64,000 bases of DNA from Leisingera methylohalidivorans DSM 14336. Lineage in GTDB: Bacteria > Pseudomonadota > Alphaproteobacteria > Rhodobacterales > Rhodobacteraceae. Position numbers and translations under genes: made by a program. Of the stretch, positions 16,383 through 25,476 are shown one piece after another. The stretch spans positions 1,142,371 through 1,206,370 of the forward strand of contig NC_023135.1 of NCBI RefSeq assembly GCF_000511355.1, given 5' to 3'. Positions within the stretch are counted from its first letter, which is position 1. Every line of letters starts with the position of its first letter. The notes beneath the pieces were generated by a model, which saw nothing but the letters and a program-made list of their open reading frames with translations, made no database searches and was not told the origin of the DNA.

Positions 16383-17771
16383 ATGAGCAGCGGCGACAAC
16401 ATCACCGGCGACCTGTCTCAGGACGACTCCTACGATCTGGACCGCAAATTGGTTGTCCAGATTCTGGATGCGGTGGAGCAGAGCGATCAGCAGGCGCTGA
16501 CGGAGCTGCTGGAAAACCTGCACGCGGCAGATATCGCCGACCTTCTGGAACAGGTCGATGCCGGCGACCGGGCGCGGCTGATCCGCCTTTACGACCGTGA
16601 GTTTGACGGCGAGATCCTGTCCGAACTGGACGAATCGATCCGCGAAGAAGTCATCGAGACGCTGAACCCGCTGGTTCTGGCCGATGCGGTCCGGGAGATG
16701 GAAAGCGACGATGTCGTCGACCTTCTCGAAGACCTTGAGGTGCCGCAGCAGGAAGCCATCCTGGAGGCGCTTGAAGATGCCGACCGGGTCGCGGTCGAAC
16801 AGTCGCTGAGCTATCCGGAAAACTCGGCCGGCCGTTTGATGCAGCGCGAAGTGGTGATGGCCCCTGAACACTGGAATGTCGGGCAGGCCATTGATTACAT
16901 GCGCAACTCCGAGGATCTGCCGGACCAGTTCTATCATGTGGTCCTGGTCGATCCGCGCCTGCACCCGATCGGCAATGTTACCCTTGGCCGGATCATGGCC
17001 ACCAAGCGCGAAGTGCCGCTGACCGAACTGGTTGAAGACACCTTTCAGGTGATTCCCGCCGATCAGGACGAGGAGGACGTGGCCTACGCCTTCAACCAGT
17101 ACCACCTGATCTCGGCGCCAGTGACCGATGGCGAAGGGCGCCTGGTCGGTGTGATCACCATCGACGATGCGATGATCGTGCAGGACGAGGAGCACGAGGA
17201 AGACATCCTGCGTCTGGCTGGCGTGGGCGAGGAAAGCTCGCTGGCCGACCGGGTGATAGAAACCACCAAACGCCGCTTCCCCTGGCTGGCGGTGAACCTG
17301 GTGACGGCGGTGCTGGCCTCATTGGTGATTGCCCAGTTCGAGGAAATTATTGCCGAGTTCGTGGCCCTTGCGGTGCTGATGCCGATTGTCGCCTCCATGG
17401 GCGGCAATGCGGGCACCCAGTCGCTGACGGTTGCGGTGCGTGCGATTGCCACCCGCGACCTGACCGGCTCCAACGTCTGGCGGGTGATCCGCAGGGAAGT
17501 GCTGGTGGGGCTGGTCAACGGGGTGATCTTTGCCATCGTGATGGGGCTGGTGGGCCTCGCGTGGTTCGGTTCGCCGATTCTGGGTGTGGTGATTGCCGTC
17601 GCTATGGTGGTCAATCTGGTCGTGGCAGGGCTGGCGGGCACGGTGATCCCGGTTCTATTGGAGAAAGCCGGAATTGATCCGGCACTGGCCTCGGGGGCCT
17701 TTGTGACCACGGTGACCGATGTGGTCGGCTTTTTTGCCTTCCTCGGGCTTGCCGCAACCGTTTTGCTGTAG
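16383..17771 (+). CDS. mgtE: Magnesium transporter MgtE
   Basis: A 462-residue Mg2+ channel/transporter. Residues 25-130 form the acidic helical MgtE N domain (repeats such as ADLLEQVDAGDRARLI and DDVVDLLEDLE), 145-260 a CBS domain pair acting as the Mg2+ sensor, and 300-462 five membrane helices with the conserved PIVASMGGNAGTQS pore segment. The frame is open from 16305, but ATG 16383 follows GGGAG and matches usual starts. The cyclo-ligase gene follows after 9 bp, so the two are likely co-transcribed. No Mg riboswitch was recognised upstream. Confidence 0.95.
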   Translation: MSSGDNITGDLSQDDSYDLDRKLVVQILDAVEQSDQQALTELLENLHAADIADLLEQVDAGDRARLIRLYDREFDGEILSELDESIREEVIETLNPLVLADAVREMESDDVVDLLEDLEVPQQEAILEALEDADRVAVEQSLSYPENSAGRLMQREVVMAPEHWNVGQAIDYMRNSEDLPDQFYHVVLVDPRLHPIGNVTLGRIMATKREVPLTELVEDTFQVIPADQDEEDVAYAFNQYHLISAPVTDGEGRLVGVITIDDAMIVQDEEHEEDILRLAGVGEESSLADRVIETTKRRFPWLAVNLVTAVLASLVIAQFEEIIAEFVALAVLMPIVASMGGNAGTQSLTVAVRAIATRDLTGSNVWRVIRREVLVGLVNGVIFAIVMGLVGLAWFGSPILGVVIAVAMVVNLVVAGLAGTVIPVLLEKAGIDPALASGAFVTTVTDVVGFFAFLGLAATVLL

Positions 17772-17780
17772 GAGACCGCG

Positions 17781-18344
17781 ATGACGGATCTGACTGAAAT
17801 CAAAGCCGCCGCCCGCAAGGCCGCCTTTGCCCGCCGCAAGGAAGCGCACGCCCGCAATATCCCAGGCGCGGCCGGCCATCTGTCCGAGGTGCTGGCCGGT
17901 TACCGCGGTGTGCCGCTGTCGGGCTTTCTGCCGATCCGGACTGAAATCGACCCGGTGCCCGCAATGGCCGAAGCCGCTGCGCATGGGCCTGTTGGCGTGC
18001 CGGTGATCATGGGGGCGGGCCAGCCGCTGAAATTCAGCCGCTGGCAGCCCGAAGGCCCGCTGCGCGACGGCCCCTTTGGCGCCATGGTTCCCGAAACGGA
18101 TGATTTTTTCGAGCCTGAGATCCTGATTGTTCCGCTGGTTGCCTTTGATGCCAAGGGCGGGCGGCTGGGCTATGGCGGCGGCTTCTATGACCGCACGCTG
18201 GAGCTGTTGCGCGGCAAGCGGGCGACGCTGGCGATCGGCTTTGCCTATGACGCGCAAGAGGCCGAAGACCTGCCGCTGGAACCCACCGACCAGCCGCTCG
18301 ATATGCTGGTTACCGAAAGCCGGATCCTGCAATTCAGCCGCTGA
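17781..18344 (+). CDS. fthC: 5-formyltetrahydrofolate cyclo-ligase
   Basis: A 187-residue ATP-dependent enzyme that turns 5-formyl-THF into 5,10-methenyl-THF, removing an inhibitor of one-carbon enzymes. The N-terminal KAAARKAAFARRKEAH basic helix, the PIRTEIDP substrate loop and the ATP-binding GGRLGYGGGFYDR motif are all present. Length is typical. It follows mgtE by 9 bp. In many proteobacteria this gene lies next to 6S RNA; no such RNA is seen here, because the upstream gap is too small. A double hairpin element follows the stop. Confidence 0.93.
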   Translation: MTDLTEIKAAARKAAFARRKEAHARNIPGAAGHLSEVLAGYRGVPLSGFLPIRTEIDPVPAMAEAAAHGPVGVPVIMGAGQPLKFSRWQPEGPLRDGPFGAMVPETDDFFEPEILIVPLVAFDAKGGRLGYGGGFYDRTLELLRGKRATLAIGFAYDAQEAEDLPLEPTDQPLDMLVTESRILQFSR

Positions 18345-18358
18345 CATCGGCCGGACAG

Positions 18359-18407
18359 CCAGGATTTTGGTGAAAAATCCTGGCAAAATTTTTCAGAAAA
18401 GTTTTGC
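18359..18407. repeat. Double-hairpin intergenic repeat, copy 1
   Basis: Two adjacent hairpins. CCAGGATTTT (18359-18368) pairs with AAAATCCTGG (18374-18383), loop GGTGA. Then GCAAAATTTTTC (18383-18394) pairs with GAAAAGTTTTGC (18396-18407), a 25-base near-palindrome. The same layout and related sequence recur at 21494-21542. It lies between the cyclo-ligase and the phosphoesterase gene and could end or trim the upstream message. Confidence 0.75.
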
Positions 18408-18458
18408 ACGCCTGCCGCAGGCCTTGTTCTGCCGGCCGCAACGGCGTACCACGCCGGA

Positions 18459-19271
18459 ATGCGAATTCTGTTTTTAGGCGATGTGATGGGCCGCGCGGGG
18501 CGCAGTGCCATTACCGAAAATCTGCGGCGGCTGCGCCAGGACTGGCGGCTCGATTTTGTTGTGGTGAACGGCGAAAACGCCTCCAATGGCATGGGGCTGA
18601 GCGGCGATCACGCCAAGCTGCTGCTGGAGGCCGGGGTCGATTGCCTGACCCTCGGCGACCATGCCTTTGATCAGAAGGACATGCTGCAGTTCATCGAACA
18701 GGAACAGCGCATTATCCGGCCGCTGAACTTTGCCAAGGGCGCACCGGGCCGCGGCTACCGGCTGTTCCAGGCCCCGGGCGGGCGCAAGGTGCTGGTGGTG
18801 CAGGTGCTGGGCCAGGTGTTCATGAAACGCGCTTTCGATGACCCCTTCGGCGCGGTTGAGGCGGTGCTGAAATCGCACCCCCGCGGCGGGCTGGCACAGG
18901 CCATCATCGTGGATGTGCATTGCGAAGCCACATCCGAGAAAATGGCGATGGGCCATTTTTGCAACGGGCGTGCCTCGCTGGTGGTGGGGACCCACACCCA
19001 TGTGCCGACAGCGGACGCGCAGATCCTGTCCGAAGGCACCGGCTATCTCACCGATGCCGGCATGTGCGGCGACTACAATTCGGTTATCGGCATGGATAAG
19101 GCCGAGCCGATGCGCCGCTTCCTGACCGGAATGCCCAAGACGCGCTTTACTCCCGCAAATGGCGAGGCCAGCCTGTCCGGTGTGTTCGTGGAGACCGACG
19201 ACCGCACTGGCGCGGCCAAGCAGATTCGCATGGTGCGCAACGGCGGCCTGCTGCAGGAAGCGGCTCCCTAA
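18459..19271 (+). CDS. YmdB-like metallophosphoesterase (TIGR00282 family)
   Basis: A 270-residue calcineurin-like phosphoesterase. MRILFLGDVMGRAG carries the first metal Asp-8; NGENASNG, GDHAFDQ, DVHCEATSEK and VVGTHTHVPTAD supply the remaining metal ligands in the order seen in YmdB of Bacillus, a 2',3'-cyclic-nucleotide phosphodiesterase affecting RNA processing and biofilm. The YCGDYNSVIGMDK-like C-terminal segment is also conserved. Cytoplasmic. The true cellular substrate in proteobacteria is not known. Ribosome-binding site is weak. It follows a double hairpin, so it probably has its own promoter or is protected after cleavage. Confidence 0.9.
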   Translation: MRILFLGDVMGRAGRSAITENLRRLRQDWRLDFVVVNGENASNGMGLSGDHAKLLLEAGVDCLTLGDHAFDQKDMLQFIEQEQRIIRPLNFAKGAPGRGYRLFQAPGGRKVLVVQVLGQVFMKRAFDDPFGAVEAVLKSHPRGGLAQAIIVDVHCEATSEKMAMGHFCNGRASLVVGTHTHVPTADAQILSEGTGYLTDAGMCGDYNSVIGMDKAEPMRRFLTGMPKTRFTPANGEASLSGVFVETDDRTGAAKQIRMVRNGGLLQEAAP

Positions 19272-19484
19272 CGCCGTGTCCTGCGGCCATGCGGCGCAGC
19301 TGGGGCGGGATGATTTGCCGGTGCAGACGCGATTTTCCGCACAAATTCCCGAATGCAGGCCTCTGTTGCGGAGCAGATGCGGAAATTCTTGCTCAGTCCC
19401 GGGGTTTCAGGGAAACTGCGCGATGGCGGAGCGTGCAGCGGCGCGCTAAACCCGCCTGAAACAACATGGGCATAATCACGGCAT

Positions 19485-21263
19485 ATGCAGTTCTTCCAAT
19501 TTGGCGACACCGGCAGCGCGGTCCTGGCAATAGCCATTGTCCTGGCCATGTTCCTGGCCTTCCTGCGCGAAACCTACCCCACCGAGGTTGTGGCGCTGAC
19601 CGGCGTGGCGGCAATGCTGGCCACCGGCGTTCTGCCATACGATCAGGCGTTGCCGGTGCTGTCCAACCCGGCGCCTTGGACAATTGCCGCGATGTTCATC
19701 ATCATGGGCGCCCTGGTGCGGACCGGCGCTCTTGATGCCTTCACCCAAATCGCCAAGACACAGGCCGAGGTGAACCCAAAGCTTGCGGTTGCCCTGCTGG
19801 TGGCTTTTGTGGTTGCCGCCTCTGCCGTGGTGTCGAACACGCCGGTGGTGGTGGTGATGATCCCGGTCTTCATCCAGATATCGCGCACCCTGAATGTTTC
19901 GGCGTCCAAGATGCTGATCCCGCTCAGCTATGCGGCGATCCTGGGCGGCACGCTGACGCTGATCGGCACCTCGACCAACCTGCTGGTGGATGGCGTGGCG
20001 CGGGCGCAGGGCCTGAAACCCTTCACGATTTTTGAGGTCACCCCGCTGGGCGTGATCCTGGTCGTCTATGGCATGATCTACCTGCGTTTTATCGCACCGC
20101 GGTTGCTGCCGGACCGCGACAGCATGGCGATGCTGCTCAGCGATAAGTCCAAGATGAAGTTCTTCACCGAAGCGGTGATCCCGCCTGAAAGCAACCTGAT
20201 CGGCCGCGAAGCATCCGGCGTGCAGCTGTTCAAGCGCCCCGGCGTGCGGCTGATCGACGTGATCCGCGGCGATGAATCGCTGCGCCGCAACCTCGAGGGC
20301 GTGGAGCTGCAGGTCGGCGACCGGGTGGTTCTGCGGACCAGGATGACCGAGCTGCTGAGTCTGCAAAGCAATAAGGAGCTGAAACGGGTCGACCAGGTTT
20401 CGGCAGTGGAAACTGAAACCGTCGAAGTGCTGATCACTCCGGGCTGCCGTATGGTCGGCCGCAGCCTGGGCGCGATGCGCCTGCGCCGCCGCTATGGCGT
20501 CTATACCCTGGCGGTGCACCGCCGGAACCAGAATATCGGCGTGCAGCTGGATGACCTTGTGGTGCGGATCGGCGACACTCTGCTGCTCGAGGGGGCACCT
20601 GCCGATATCCAGCGTCTGGCGACCGATATGGAACTGGCAGACGTCTCGCAACCGACCCAGCGCGCCTACCGCCGCAGCCACGCACCGATTGCCGTTGTTG
20701 CTCTGCTGGGCATCGTTCTGCTGGCCGCCCTGGGCGTGGCGCCGATCCTGATGCTGTCGCTGCTGATGGTGTCACTGGTGTTCGTGACCCGCTGCATCGA
20801 CGCGGATGAGGCGTTCTCTTTCGTGGACGGGCGGCTGCTGGCGTTGATTTTTTCGATGCTTGCCATCGGAGCTGCGCTGGAAAGCTCGGGTGCCGTCAGC
20901 CTGATCGTCAACGCCATTGCGCCCGCCTTGTCGATGCTGCCTCCGGTCCTGCTGGTCTGGGCGGTTTATCTGCTGACCTCTGTCCTGACCGAGCTGGTAT
21001 CGAACAATGCGGTGGCGGTTGTGGTGACCCCGATTGCCATTGGCCTGGCCCAGGCGATGGGGGTGGATCCGCGTCCCTTGGTGGTGGCCGTGATGGTGGC
21101 CGCCTCGGCTTCGTTTGCCACCCCGATCGGCTACCAGACCAATACGCTGGTTTACGGTCCGGGCGGTTATAAGTTCACCGATTTTCTGCGTGTCGGCATC
21201 CCGCTGAACCTGACTGTTGGCATGCTGGCGTCGCTGATCATTCCGTTTTTCTGGCCGCTCTGA
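19485..21263 (+). CDS. SLC13-type permease with two RCK_C (TrkA_C) domains
   Basis: A 592-residue inner-membrane transporter. An N-terminal block of about six hydrophobic segments (5-190) includes the SNTPVVVVMIPVFI and GTLTLIGTSTNLLV half-motifs of the DASS/CitMHS fold. Residues about 215-385 are soluble and hold two RCK_C repeats (ESNLIGREASGVQL; GCRMVGRSLGAMRL). The C-terminal block repeats the motif as LVSNNAVAVVVTPIAIG and TPIGYQTNTLVYGPGGY. Such proteins move anions such as sulfate or dicarboxylates, gated by the RCK domains; the substrate here is unknown. A paralogue of nearly equal size faces it at 21547-23322. Confidence 0.88.
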   Translation: MQFFQFGDTGSAVLAIAIVLAMFLAFLRETYPTEVVALTGVAAMLATGVLPYDQALPVLSNPAPWTIAAMFIIMGALVRTGALDAFTQIAKTQAEVNPKLAVALLVAFVVAASAVVSNTPVVVVMIPVFIQISRTLNVSASKMLIPLSYAAILGGTLTLIGTSTNLLVDGVARAQGLKPFTIFEVTPLGVILVVYGMIYLRFIAPRLLPDRDSMAMLLSDKSKMKFFTEAVIPPESNLIGREASGVQLFKRPGVRLIDVIRGDESLRRNLEGVELQVGDRVVLRTRMTELLSLQSNKELKRVDQVSAVETETVEVLITPGCRMVGRSLGAMRLRRRYGVYTLAVHRRNQNIGVQLDDLVVRIGDTLLLEGAPADIQRLATDMELADVSQPTQRAYRRSHAPIAVVALLGIVLLAALGVAPILMLSLLMVSLVFVTRCIDADEAFSFVDGRLLALIFSMLAIGAALESSGAVSLIVNAIAPALSMLPPVLLVWAVYLLTSVLTELVSNNAVAVVVTPIAIGLAQAMGVDPRPLVVAVMVAASASFATPIGYQTNTLVYGPGGYKFTDFLRVGIPLNLTVGMLASLIIPFFWPL

Positions 21264-21374
21264 TAGCACGGGATGCCTTTGGTGATGGCAGTGTTCCGCC
21301 GCATCACCCGCCGTTTACATGAAATTGTTACGGCCGTGCCTATATGAAACAGGGACTGTTTCACAGGGTGGCAC

Positions 21375-21506
21375 ATGGACTTCAGAAAACTGTTCCTGAT
21401 CGCGGTTCTGGGCGGATCAACAGCCATTGTGCTGATGACGCAGGCCTGGGCGGACCGGCAAACGCAGCCTGCCGAGGTATCCGCGCAGGCGGCAAAATCC
21501 TTGTGA
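21375..21506 (+). CDS. 43-residue exported or membrane small protein
   Basis: ATG 21375 begins a 43-codon frame: a basic start (MDFRKL), one hydrophobic segment (FLIAVLGGSTAIVLMTQAWA) and a polar tail. AWA followed by Asp looks like a signal-peptidase site, so the mature product would be only about 17 residues, or the protein stays as a single-pass membrane peptide. AGGGTGG lies upstream. The TGA stop (21504-21506) sits in the loop of the first hairpin of a repeat, so the repeat supplies the end of the frame. No family recognised. Confidence 0.45.
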   Translation: MDFRKLFLIAVLGGSTAIVLMTQAWADRQTQPAEVSAQAAKSL

Positions 21507-21542
21507 AAGGATTGTGGCAAAACTTTTCCGCAAAAGTTTGCC
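21494..21542. repeat. Double-hairpin intergenic repeat, copy 2
   Basis: AATCCTT (21496-21502) pairs with AAGGATT (21507-21513), loop GTGA. Then GGCAAAACTTTT (21516-21527) pairs with AAAAGTTTGCC (21532-21542) with one bulged A. It shares GTGAAA, GGCAAAA-cTTTTC and AAAAGTTT with copy 1 at 18359. It lies 4 bp from the end of the convergent SLC13 gene and overlaps the 3' end of the 43-codon frame. Confidence 0.72.
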
Positions 21543-21546
21543 CCCG

Positions 21547-23322
21547 CTACAAAGGCCAGAATACCAGGATTGCCGGAATGGAAACGGCAATGACCAAGAC
21601 CTCCAGCGGCAGCCCCATCCGCCAGTAATCGCCAAAATGATACCCGCCGGGACCCAGCACAAGCGTGTTGTTCTTATGCCCGATCGGCGTCAGGAACGCC
21701 GCCGAGGCTGCGACCGCCACCGCCATCAGAAACGGATCAGGAGATACCCCGAGGGACTCTGCCATCTGAATGCCCACGGGCGCTGCGACAATCGCGGTGG
21801 CGGTATTGTTCAGCACATCCGACAGCGTCATGGTGACCACCATCAGCACTGTCAGCACCGCCCAGGCGGGCAGGCCTTCGGTCAGGCTTGTCAGCGCATT
21901 GGCAATCAGTGCGGTGCCGCCTGAGCTGTCCAGTGCCGCCCCCAGCGGGATCATCGACCCCAGCAGCACCACAACCGGCCATTCCACGTGATCATAGATC
22001 TCCGCCACCGGCAGGATCTTGAACAGAACATAACCGATTGCCACCAGCCCCAGGGCCACCGGCAGGTAGATCAGGCCGACAGATGCCGCCAGAACTGCGG
22101 CGGCAAACAGACCGATGGCGGCCCAGGTCTTGTCATCTGCCGTCACCGCCAGCCCGCGCTGCGCCAGCGGCAGGCAGCCCAGCCATTCAGCCACATCCGC
22201 AACCCGGCCGCGCGGGCACAGCAGCAGCAGGATGTCACCGGCTTCGATATCGGTCTGCCGGATGTGCCGGGTGATCCGGCGGCCCTGCCGGGCAACCCCC
22301 AGCAGCACTGCGCTTTGCCGCCAGGACAGGCCGATGGACTGTGCGCTGCGGCCGCGGATGCGGGCGGATTCCGGCACCACCAGTTCCACCAGTTCCAGCC
22401 CCTCGCCGGCGGCGGTCAGCTTGTCCTGCCGGGCGGCATCGGCAAAGTCCAGCTTCAGCGCGCTGCGGAACTCGTCCAGCGCCTCCGGCTCTGCCTCGAT
22501 CACCAGCGTGTCGCCTTCCCGCAGCACCGCCGCCACCGAGCGCCCGTAGCGCCGCTTGCCGTCGCGGATCAGCCCCAGAATGGCCACGTCAGCCTTCTCG
22601 GCCTCTTCCTCCAGCTCACCCAGCCGCTTGCCGGCAACCTCCGAGTCTTCGCCGACCGTCAGCTCCGCGATATAGGGTGCCAGCTGCGCCTCGGACGCGC
22701 CCGCTGCATTCTCCCGCGCCGGGATCAGCCGCCAGCCGGCCAAGGCCACAAAGGCAAGTCCCGCCAGCGCCGCCACACCGCCCACAGGGGCAAAATCGAA
22801 CATCCGGAACGGCTCTCCCAGCCGCTCCTCCCGGATCGCCGCGATGATGATGTTGGGCGGTGTGCCGATCAGGGTCGCCATGCCGCCCAGAATGGTGGCA
22901 AAGGACAGGGGCATCAGGCTCAGCCCCGGCGCCCGGCCGGCTTTGCGCGCGGTCTGGATATCCACTGGCATCAGCAGCGCCAGCGCCGCCACATTGTTCA
23001 TGAAGGCCGACAAAACCGCGCCAACCCCGCCCATCAGCGCAATATGGCCGCCCAGCCCCCGCGTGGAATCCACCAATGTGCGGGTGATCAGAAACACCGC
23101 GCCTGACCGCACCAGCCCGGCTGAAACGATCAGCACCAGCGCTACCACCAGCGTTGCCGGGTGGCCGAACCCGGCAAAAGCATCGCTTGCAGGCACCACC
23201 CCCAGCACCACCCCCGCCATCAGCGCGGCAAAGGCCACCAGATCATACCGGTAGCGCCCCCATAACAGCAGGGCAAAAACGGCAGCAAATAGCGAAAACA
23301 AAACGGCTTGATCATATGTCAT
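21547..23322 (-). CDS. SLC13-type permease with two RCK_C (TrkA_C) domains, second paralogue
   Basis: A 591-residue membrane transporter with the same plan as its convergent neighbour: N-terminal hydrophobic block with [14 protein letters not shown] and [14 protein letters not shown] (about 110-160), a soluble middle with two RCK_C repeats ([33 protein letters not shown]) and a C-terminal block with [16 protein letters not shown] and [17 protein letters not shown]. The His-Lys in the last motif replaces Tyr-Gln of the partner, a likely specificity difference. Substrate not known; SLC13/SAC1-like sulfate or organic anion carriers are the nearest described group. Confidence 0.88.
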   Translation of the reverse strand: MTYDQAVLFSLFAAVFALLLWGRYRYDLVAFAALMAGVVLGVVPASDAFAGFGHPATLVVALVLIVSAGLVRSGAVFLITRTLVDSTRGLGGHIALMGGVGAVLSAFMNNVAALALLMPVDIQTARKAGRAPGLSLMPLSFATILGGMATLIGTPPNIIIAAIREERLGEPFRMFDFAPVGGVAALAGLAFVALAGWRLIPARENAAGASEAQLAPYIAELTVGEDSEVAGKRLGELEEEAEKADVAILGLIRDGKRRYGRSVAAVLREGDTLVIEAEPEALDEFRSALKLDFADAARQDKLTAAGEGLELVELVVPESARIRGRSAQSIGLSWRQSAVLLGVARQGRRITRHIRQTDIEAGDILLLLCPRGRVADVAEWLGCLPLAQRGLAVTADDKTWAAIGLFAAAVLAASVGLIYLPVALGLVAIGYVLFKILPVAEIYDHVEWPVVVLLGSMIPLGAALDSSGGTALIANALTSLTEGLPAWAVLTVLMVVTMTLSDVLNNTATAIVAAPVGIQMAESLGVSPDPFLMAVAVAASAAFLTPIGHKNNTLVLGPGGYHFGDYWRMGLPLEVLVIAVSIPAILVFWPL

Positions 23323-23445
23323 CGGGCCAGCTTAACCGCGAAACCCCGCGGAGCAAGGGCCAAGCCGGGGGCAGGGTGCTTGAAACCCGGCACTGACAAA
23401 GGCTATATGAGCGCCAATTCAGATATTCAGCAGCAAGGATGCACC

Positions 23446-24186
23446 ATGGCAGGCCATTCAAAATGGGCAAACATTCAGCACCGCAAGGGCCGTCAGGACG
23501 CCGCGCGGTCGAAACTGTTTTCCAAGCTGGCCAAGGAGATCACCGTGGCCGCCAAGATGGGCGACCCTGATCCCGACAAGAACCCGCGTCTGCGCCTGGC
23601 GGTGAAGGAAGCCAAAAGCCAGTCCGTCCCCAAGGACGTGATTGACCGCGCGATCAAAAAGGCCGTCGGCGGCGACGCCGAAAACTATGACGAAATCCGT
23701 TACGAGGGCTATGGCCCCAGCGGCGTGGCGGTGATCGTCGAGGCAATGACCGACAACAAGAACCGCACCGCTTCCAACGTGCGTTCGACCTTCTCCAAGA
23801 ATGGCGGCAACCTGGGCGAGACCGGCTCGGTCGGTTTCATGTTCGAACGCAAGGGTGAAGTCACCTATCCGGCCTCTGCAGGCGACGCCGATACCGTGAT
23901 GATGGCAGCAATCGAAGCCGGCGCCGAAGATGTCGAAAGCTCCGAGGACGGCCATATCATCTATTGTGCCGACACCGACCTCAACGATGTCTCCAGCGCA
24001 CTGGAAGCGGAGCTGGGCGAGTCCGAGAGCACCAAGCTGGTCTGGAAACCGGGCACCACCACCGAGCTGGATCTCGAAGGCATGCAAAAGCTGATGAAGC
24101 TGGTCGATGCGCTGGAAGATGACGATGACGTGCAGCGCGTCACCACCAACTTTGAAGCCTCCGACGAGGTCATGGCGCAGCTCTAA
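23446..24186 (+). CDS. yebC: YebC/PmpR family DNA-binding or translation factor
   Basis: A 246-residue protein starting [19 protein letters not shown], the invariant start of the family. The order of a helical N-domain (1-75) then two alpha/beta domains ([34 protein letters not shown]) is complete. YebC proteins have been described as transcriptional regulators and, more recently, as factors that relieve ribosome stalling. The frame is open from 23308 but ATG 23446 is the family start. A strong terminator follows. Confidence 0.96.
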   Translation: MAGHSKWANIQHRKGRQDAARSKLFSKLAKEITVAAKMGDPDPDKNPRLRLAVKEAKSQSVPKDVIDRAIKKAVGGDAENYDEIRYEGYGPSGVAVIVEAMTDNKNRTASNVRSTFSKNGGNLGETGSVGFMFERKGEVTYPASAGDADTVMMAAIEAGAEDVESSEDGHIIYCADTDLNDVSSALEAELGESESTKLVWKPGTTTELDLEGMQKLMKLVDALEDDDDVQRVTTNFEASDEVMAQL

Positions 24187-24211
24187 GCCGCGGCTGCCGT
24201 TTCACGATTCA

Positions 24212-24236
24212 GGCCCGCCGGACCGGCGGGCCTTTT
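24212..24236 (+). terminator. Intrinsic terminator of yebC
   Basis: GGCCCGCCGG (24212-24221) and CCGGCGGGCC (24223-24232) form a stem (realistic loop GGACC) followed by TTTT. It is 25 bp after the yebC stop. Confidence 0.88.
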
Positions 24237-24241
24237 CACGT

Positions 24242-24269
24242 CCGGACCAGCCGCACCGGACCAGCCGCA
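24242..24269. repeat. Two tandem 14-bp units
   Basis: CCGGACCAGCCGCA occurs twice head to tail (24242-24255 and 24256-24269), followed by a degenerate third start (CCAGGCCGG). It sits between a terminator and an interspersed repeat in a non-coding gap. Confidence 0.7.
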
Positions 24270-24294
24270 CCAGGCCGGCCGAACCGGGCCGTTG

Positions 24295-24359
24295 CTTCTT
24301 TCTGGTCGCAAATACTCCGGGGGTGAGGCCGCGCAAGGCCGCGGGGGCAGCGCCCCCGC
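24295..24359. repeat. Interspersed intergenic repeat, copy A
   Basis: CTTCTTTCTGGTCGCAAATA followed by CTCCGGGGGTG (24295-24324), then a spacer and a hairpin GCGGGGGC (24341-24348)/GCCCCCGC (24352-24359). The reverse complement of the same block, with its hairpin, is at 48707-48759. On the minus strand this copy lies just after the DUF1036 gene, so it may act as its 3' end. Confidence 0.75.
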
Positions 24360-24365
24360 GCCGGG

Positions 24366-25388
24366 TCACTCCAGCTTGCGGTAGCGCAGGATAGATCCGC
24401 GCGGCAGATACATCAGCGTCAGCTCCAGGTGATCCACATGGTCGATCACATAGCAGTAATCCTCGCCGGTCTCTTCCTCGCGGGCATAAAGATACGGCCC
24501 GCTGCCTTCAAACCCGCCGCACCATTCCGAGACCGCCAGGTAGTCCCGCCCGGCATATGCACCGTCATAGCTGTTGTCCCGTTCCGCGCCCAGAACGGTA
24601 AACTGCGCGTTGGGATCGTCCACCGAATACCAGTGCCCCTGCAGCTTGTTCAGCAGCCCGTCATGCTCGCTCCAGGGCCGCACCGAGACATCCCGCAGGA
24701 CGACATCCGCGGTCCGGTCGTAAATCGCTTCCAGATCTCCCTCCACAACGATCGGCGTGCCGGTATCCAGCGTTTCCATGACCGAAAAGACAAACTGCGG
24801 CGTGCGCCCGTCATCGCGGACCAAGAACTTGGTGCCGCCAGCGTGGAAACTGCATTCCCGCGGCCCGTCGGAAGAACAGCCCTGCAAGGTCGCATCGTCC
24901 GCATAAGGCTCGCCGTAAGTGCCCGGAGTGATGCCTTGCGCCGGGGCCGGATCCTGCGCAACCGGGGCCTGCGCGGCGGGCGGGTCAGCCGCAGCATTGA
25001 GCGTCAGGGTGAAATGGGTGGCGGTCTCGCCGGTGTCCAGTTTGCGAAAGCCCTGCGTTTCATATCCGCGCGGGCCGCATTGGCTGTCGCCGTGAATGGT
25101 AAAGGGTTCAGGCGACGTGCAGAACGTGTAATCGCCGCTGGCAAAAGCCGCGCCCGAGGCATTGGCCCGGTAATAATAATAGCGGATCTTCAAATCGCCG
25201 CCGACCGGCGTTCTGCACGCTCCGGCCGGAATGTTCCACCAGCCTTCGGACACCCAGTCCCCGTCGCTGGAATAGCCGATGGCCAGGCTCAGGCTTTGCC
25301 CTGCTTTGTTGCAGATTTCCAGCCCGGCAATGGCAGGCGAAGCTGCCAGCCCCAAGCCCAGGCCCGCCGCCGCAAAAATGCGCTTCAT
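24366..25388 (-). CDS. Exported DUF1036 family protein
   Basis: A 340-residue protein with a signal peptide (MKRIFAAAGLGLGLAASPAIAG). Residues 22-120 form the DUF1036 domain: LEICNKAGQSLSLAIGYSSD, then SEGWWNIPAGACRTP, YYYYRANA, FCTSPEPFTI and GYETQGFRKLDTGE. The second half, residues about 160-340, contains a cysteine-bearing segment (LQGCSSDGPRECSFHAGG) and a C-terminal YLPRGSILRYRKLE. A paralogue with the same length and plan lies at 30757-31776. DUF1036 has no settled function; envelope location is inferred from the leader peptide. No operon partner. Confidence 0.85.
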   Translation of the reverse strand: MKRIFAAAGLGLGLAASPAIAGLEICNKAGQSLSLAIGYSSDGDWVSEGWWNIPAGACRTPVGGDLKIRYYYYRANASGAAFASGDYTFCTSPEPFTIHGDSQCGPRGYETQGFRKLDTGETATHFTLTLNAAADPPAAQAPVAQDPAPAQGITPGTYGEPYADDATLQGCSSDGPRECSFHAGGTKFLVRDDGRTPQFVFSVMETLDTGTPIVVEGDLEAIYDRTADVVLRDVSVRPWSEHDGLLNKLQGHWYSVDDPNAQFTVLGAERDNSYDGAYAGRDYLAVSEWCGGFEGSGPYLYAREEETGEDYCYVIDHVDHLELTLMYLPRGSILRYRKLE

Positions 25389-25476
25389 GTCCGAATGTCC
25401 CCCGGTTGATGCCCGAAACGCTAGGGAAGATTGGCGGATGCGGCAAGGAAAACCCGGTTGCCCGGCGGCAGGCCTG

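Noticed and set aside
17772..17780. 6S RNA next to the 5-formyl-THF cyclo-ligase gene
   Set aside because: The common neighbour in proteobacteria, but mgtE ends only 9 bp upstream and no 6S-like fold was seen nearby.
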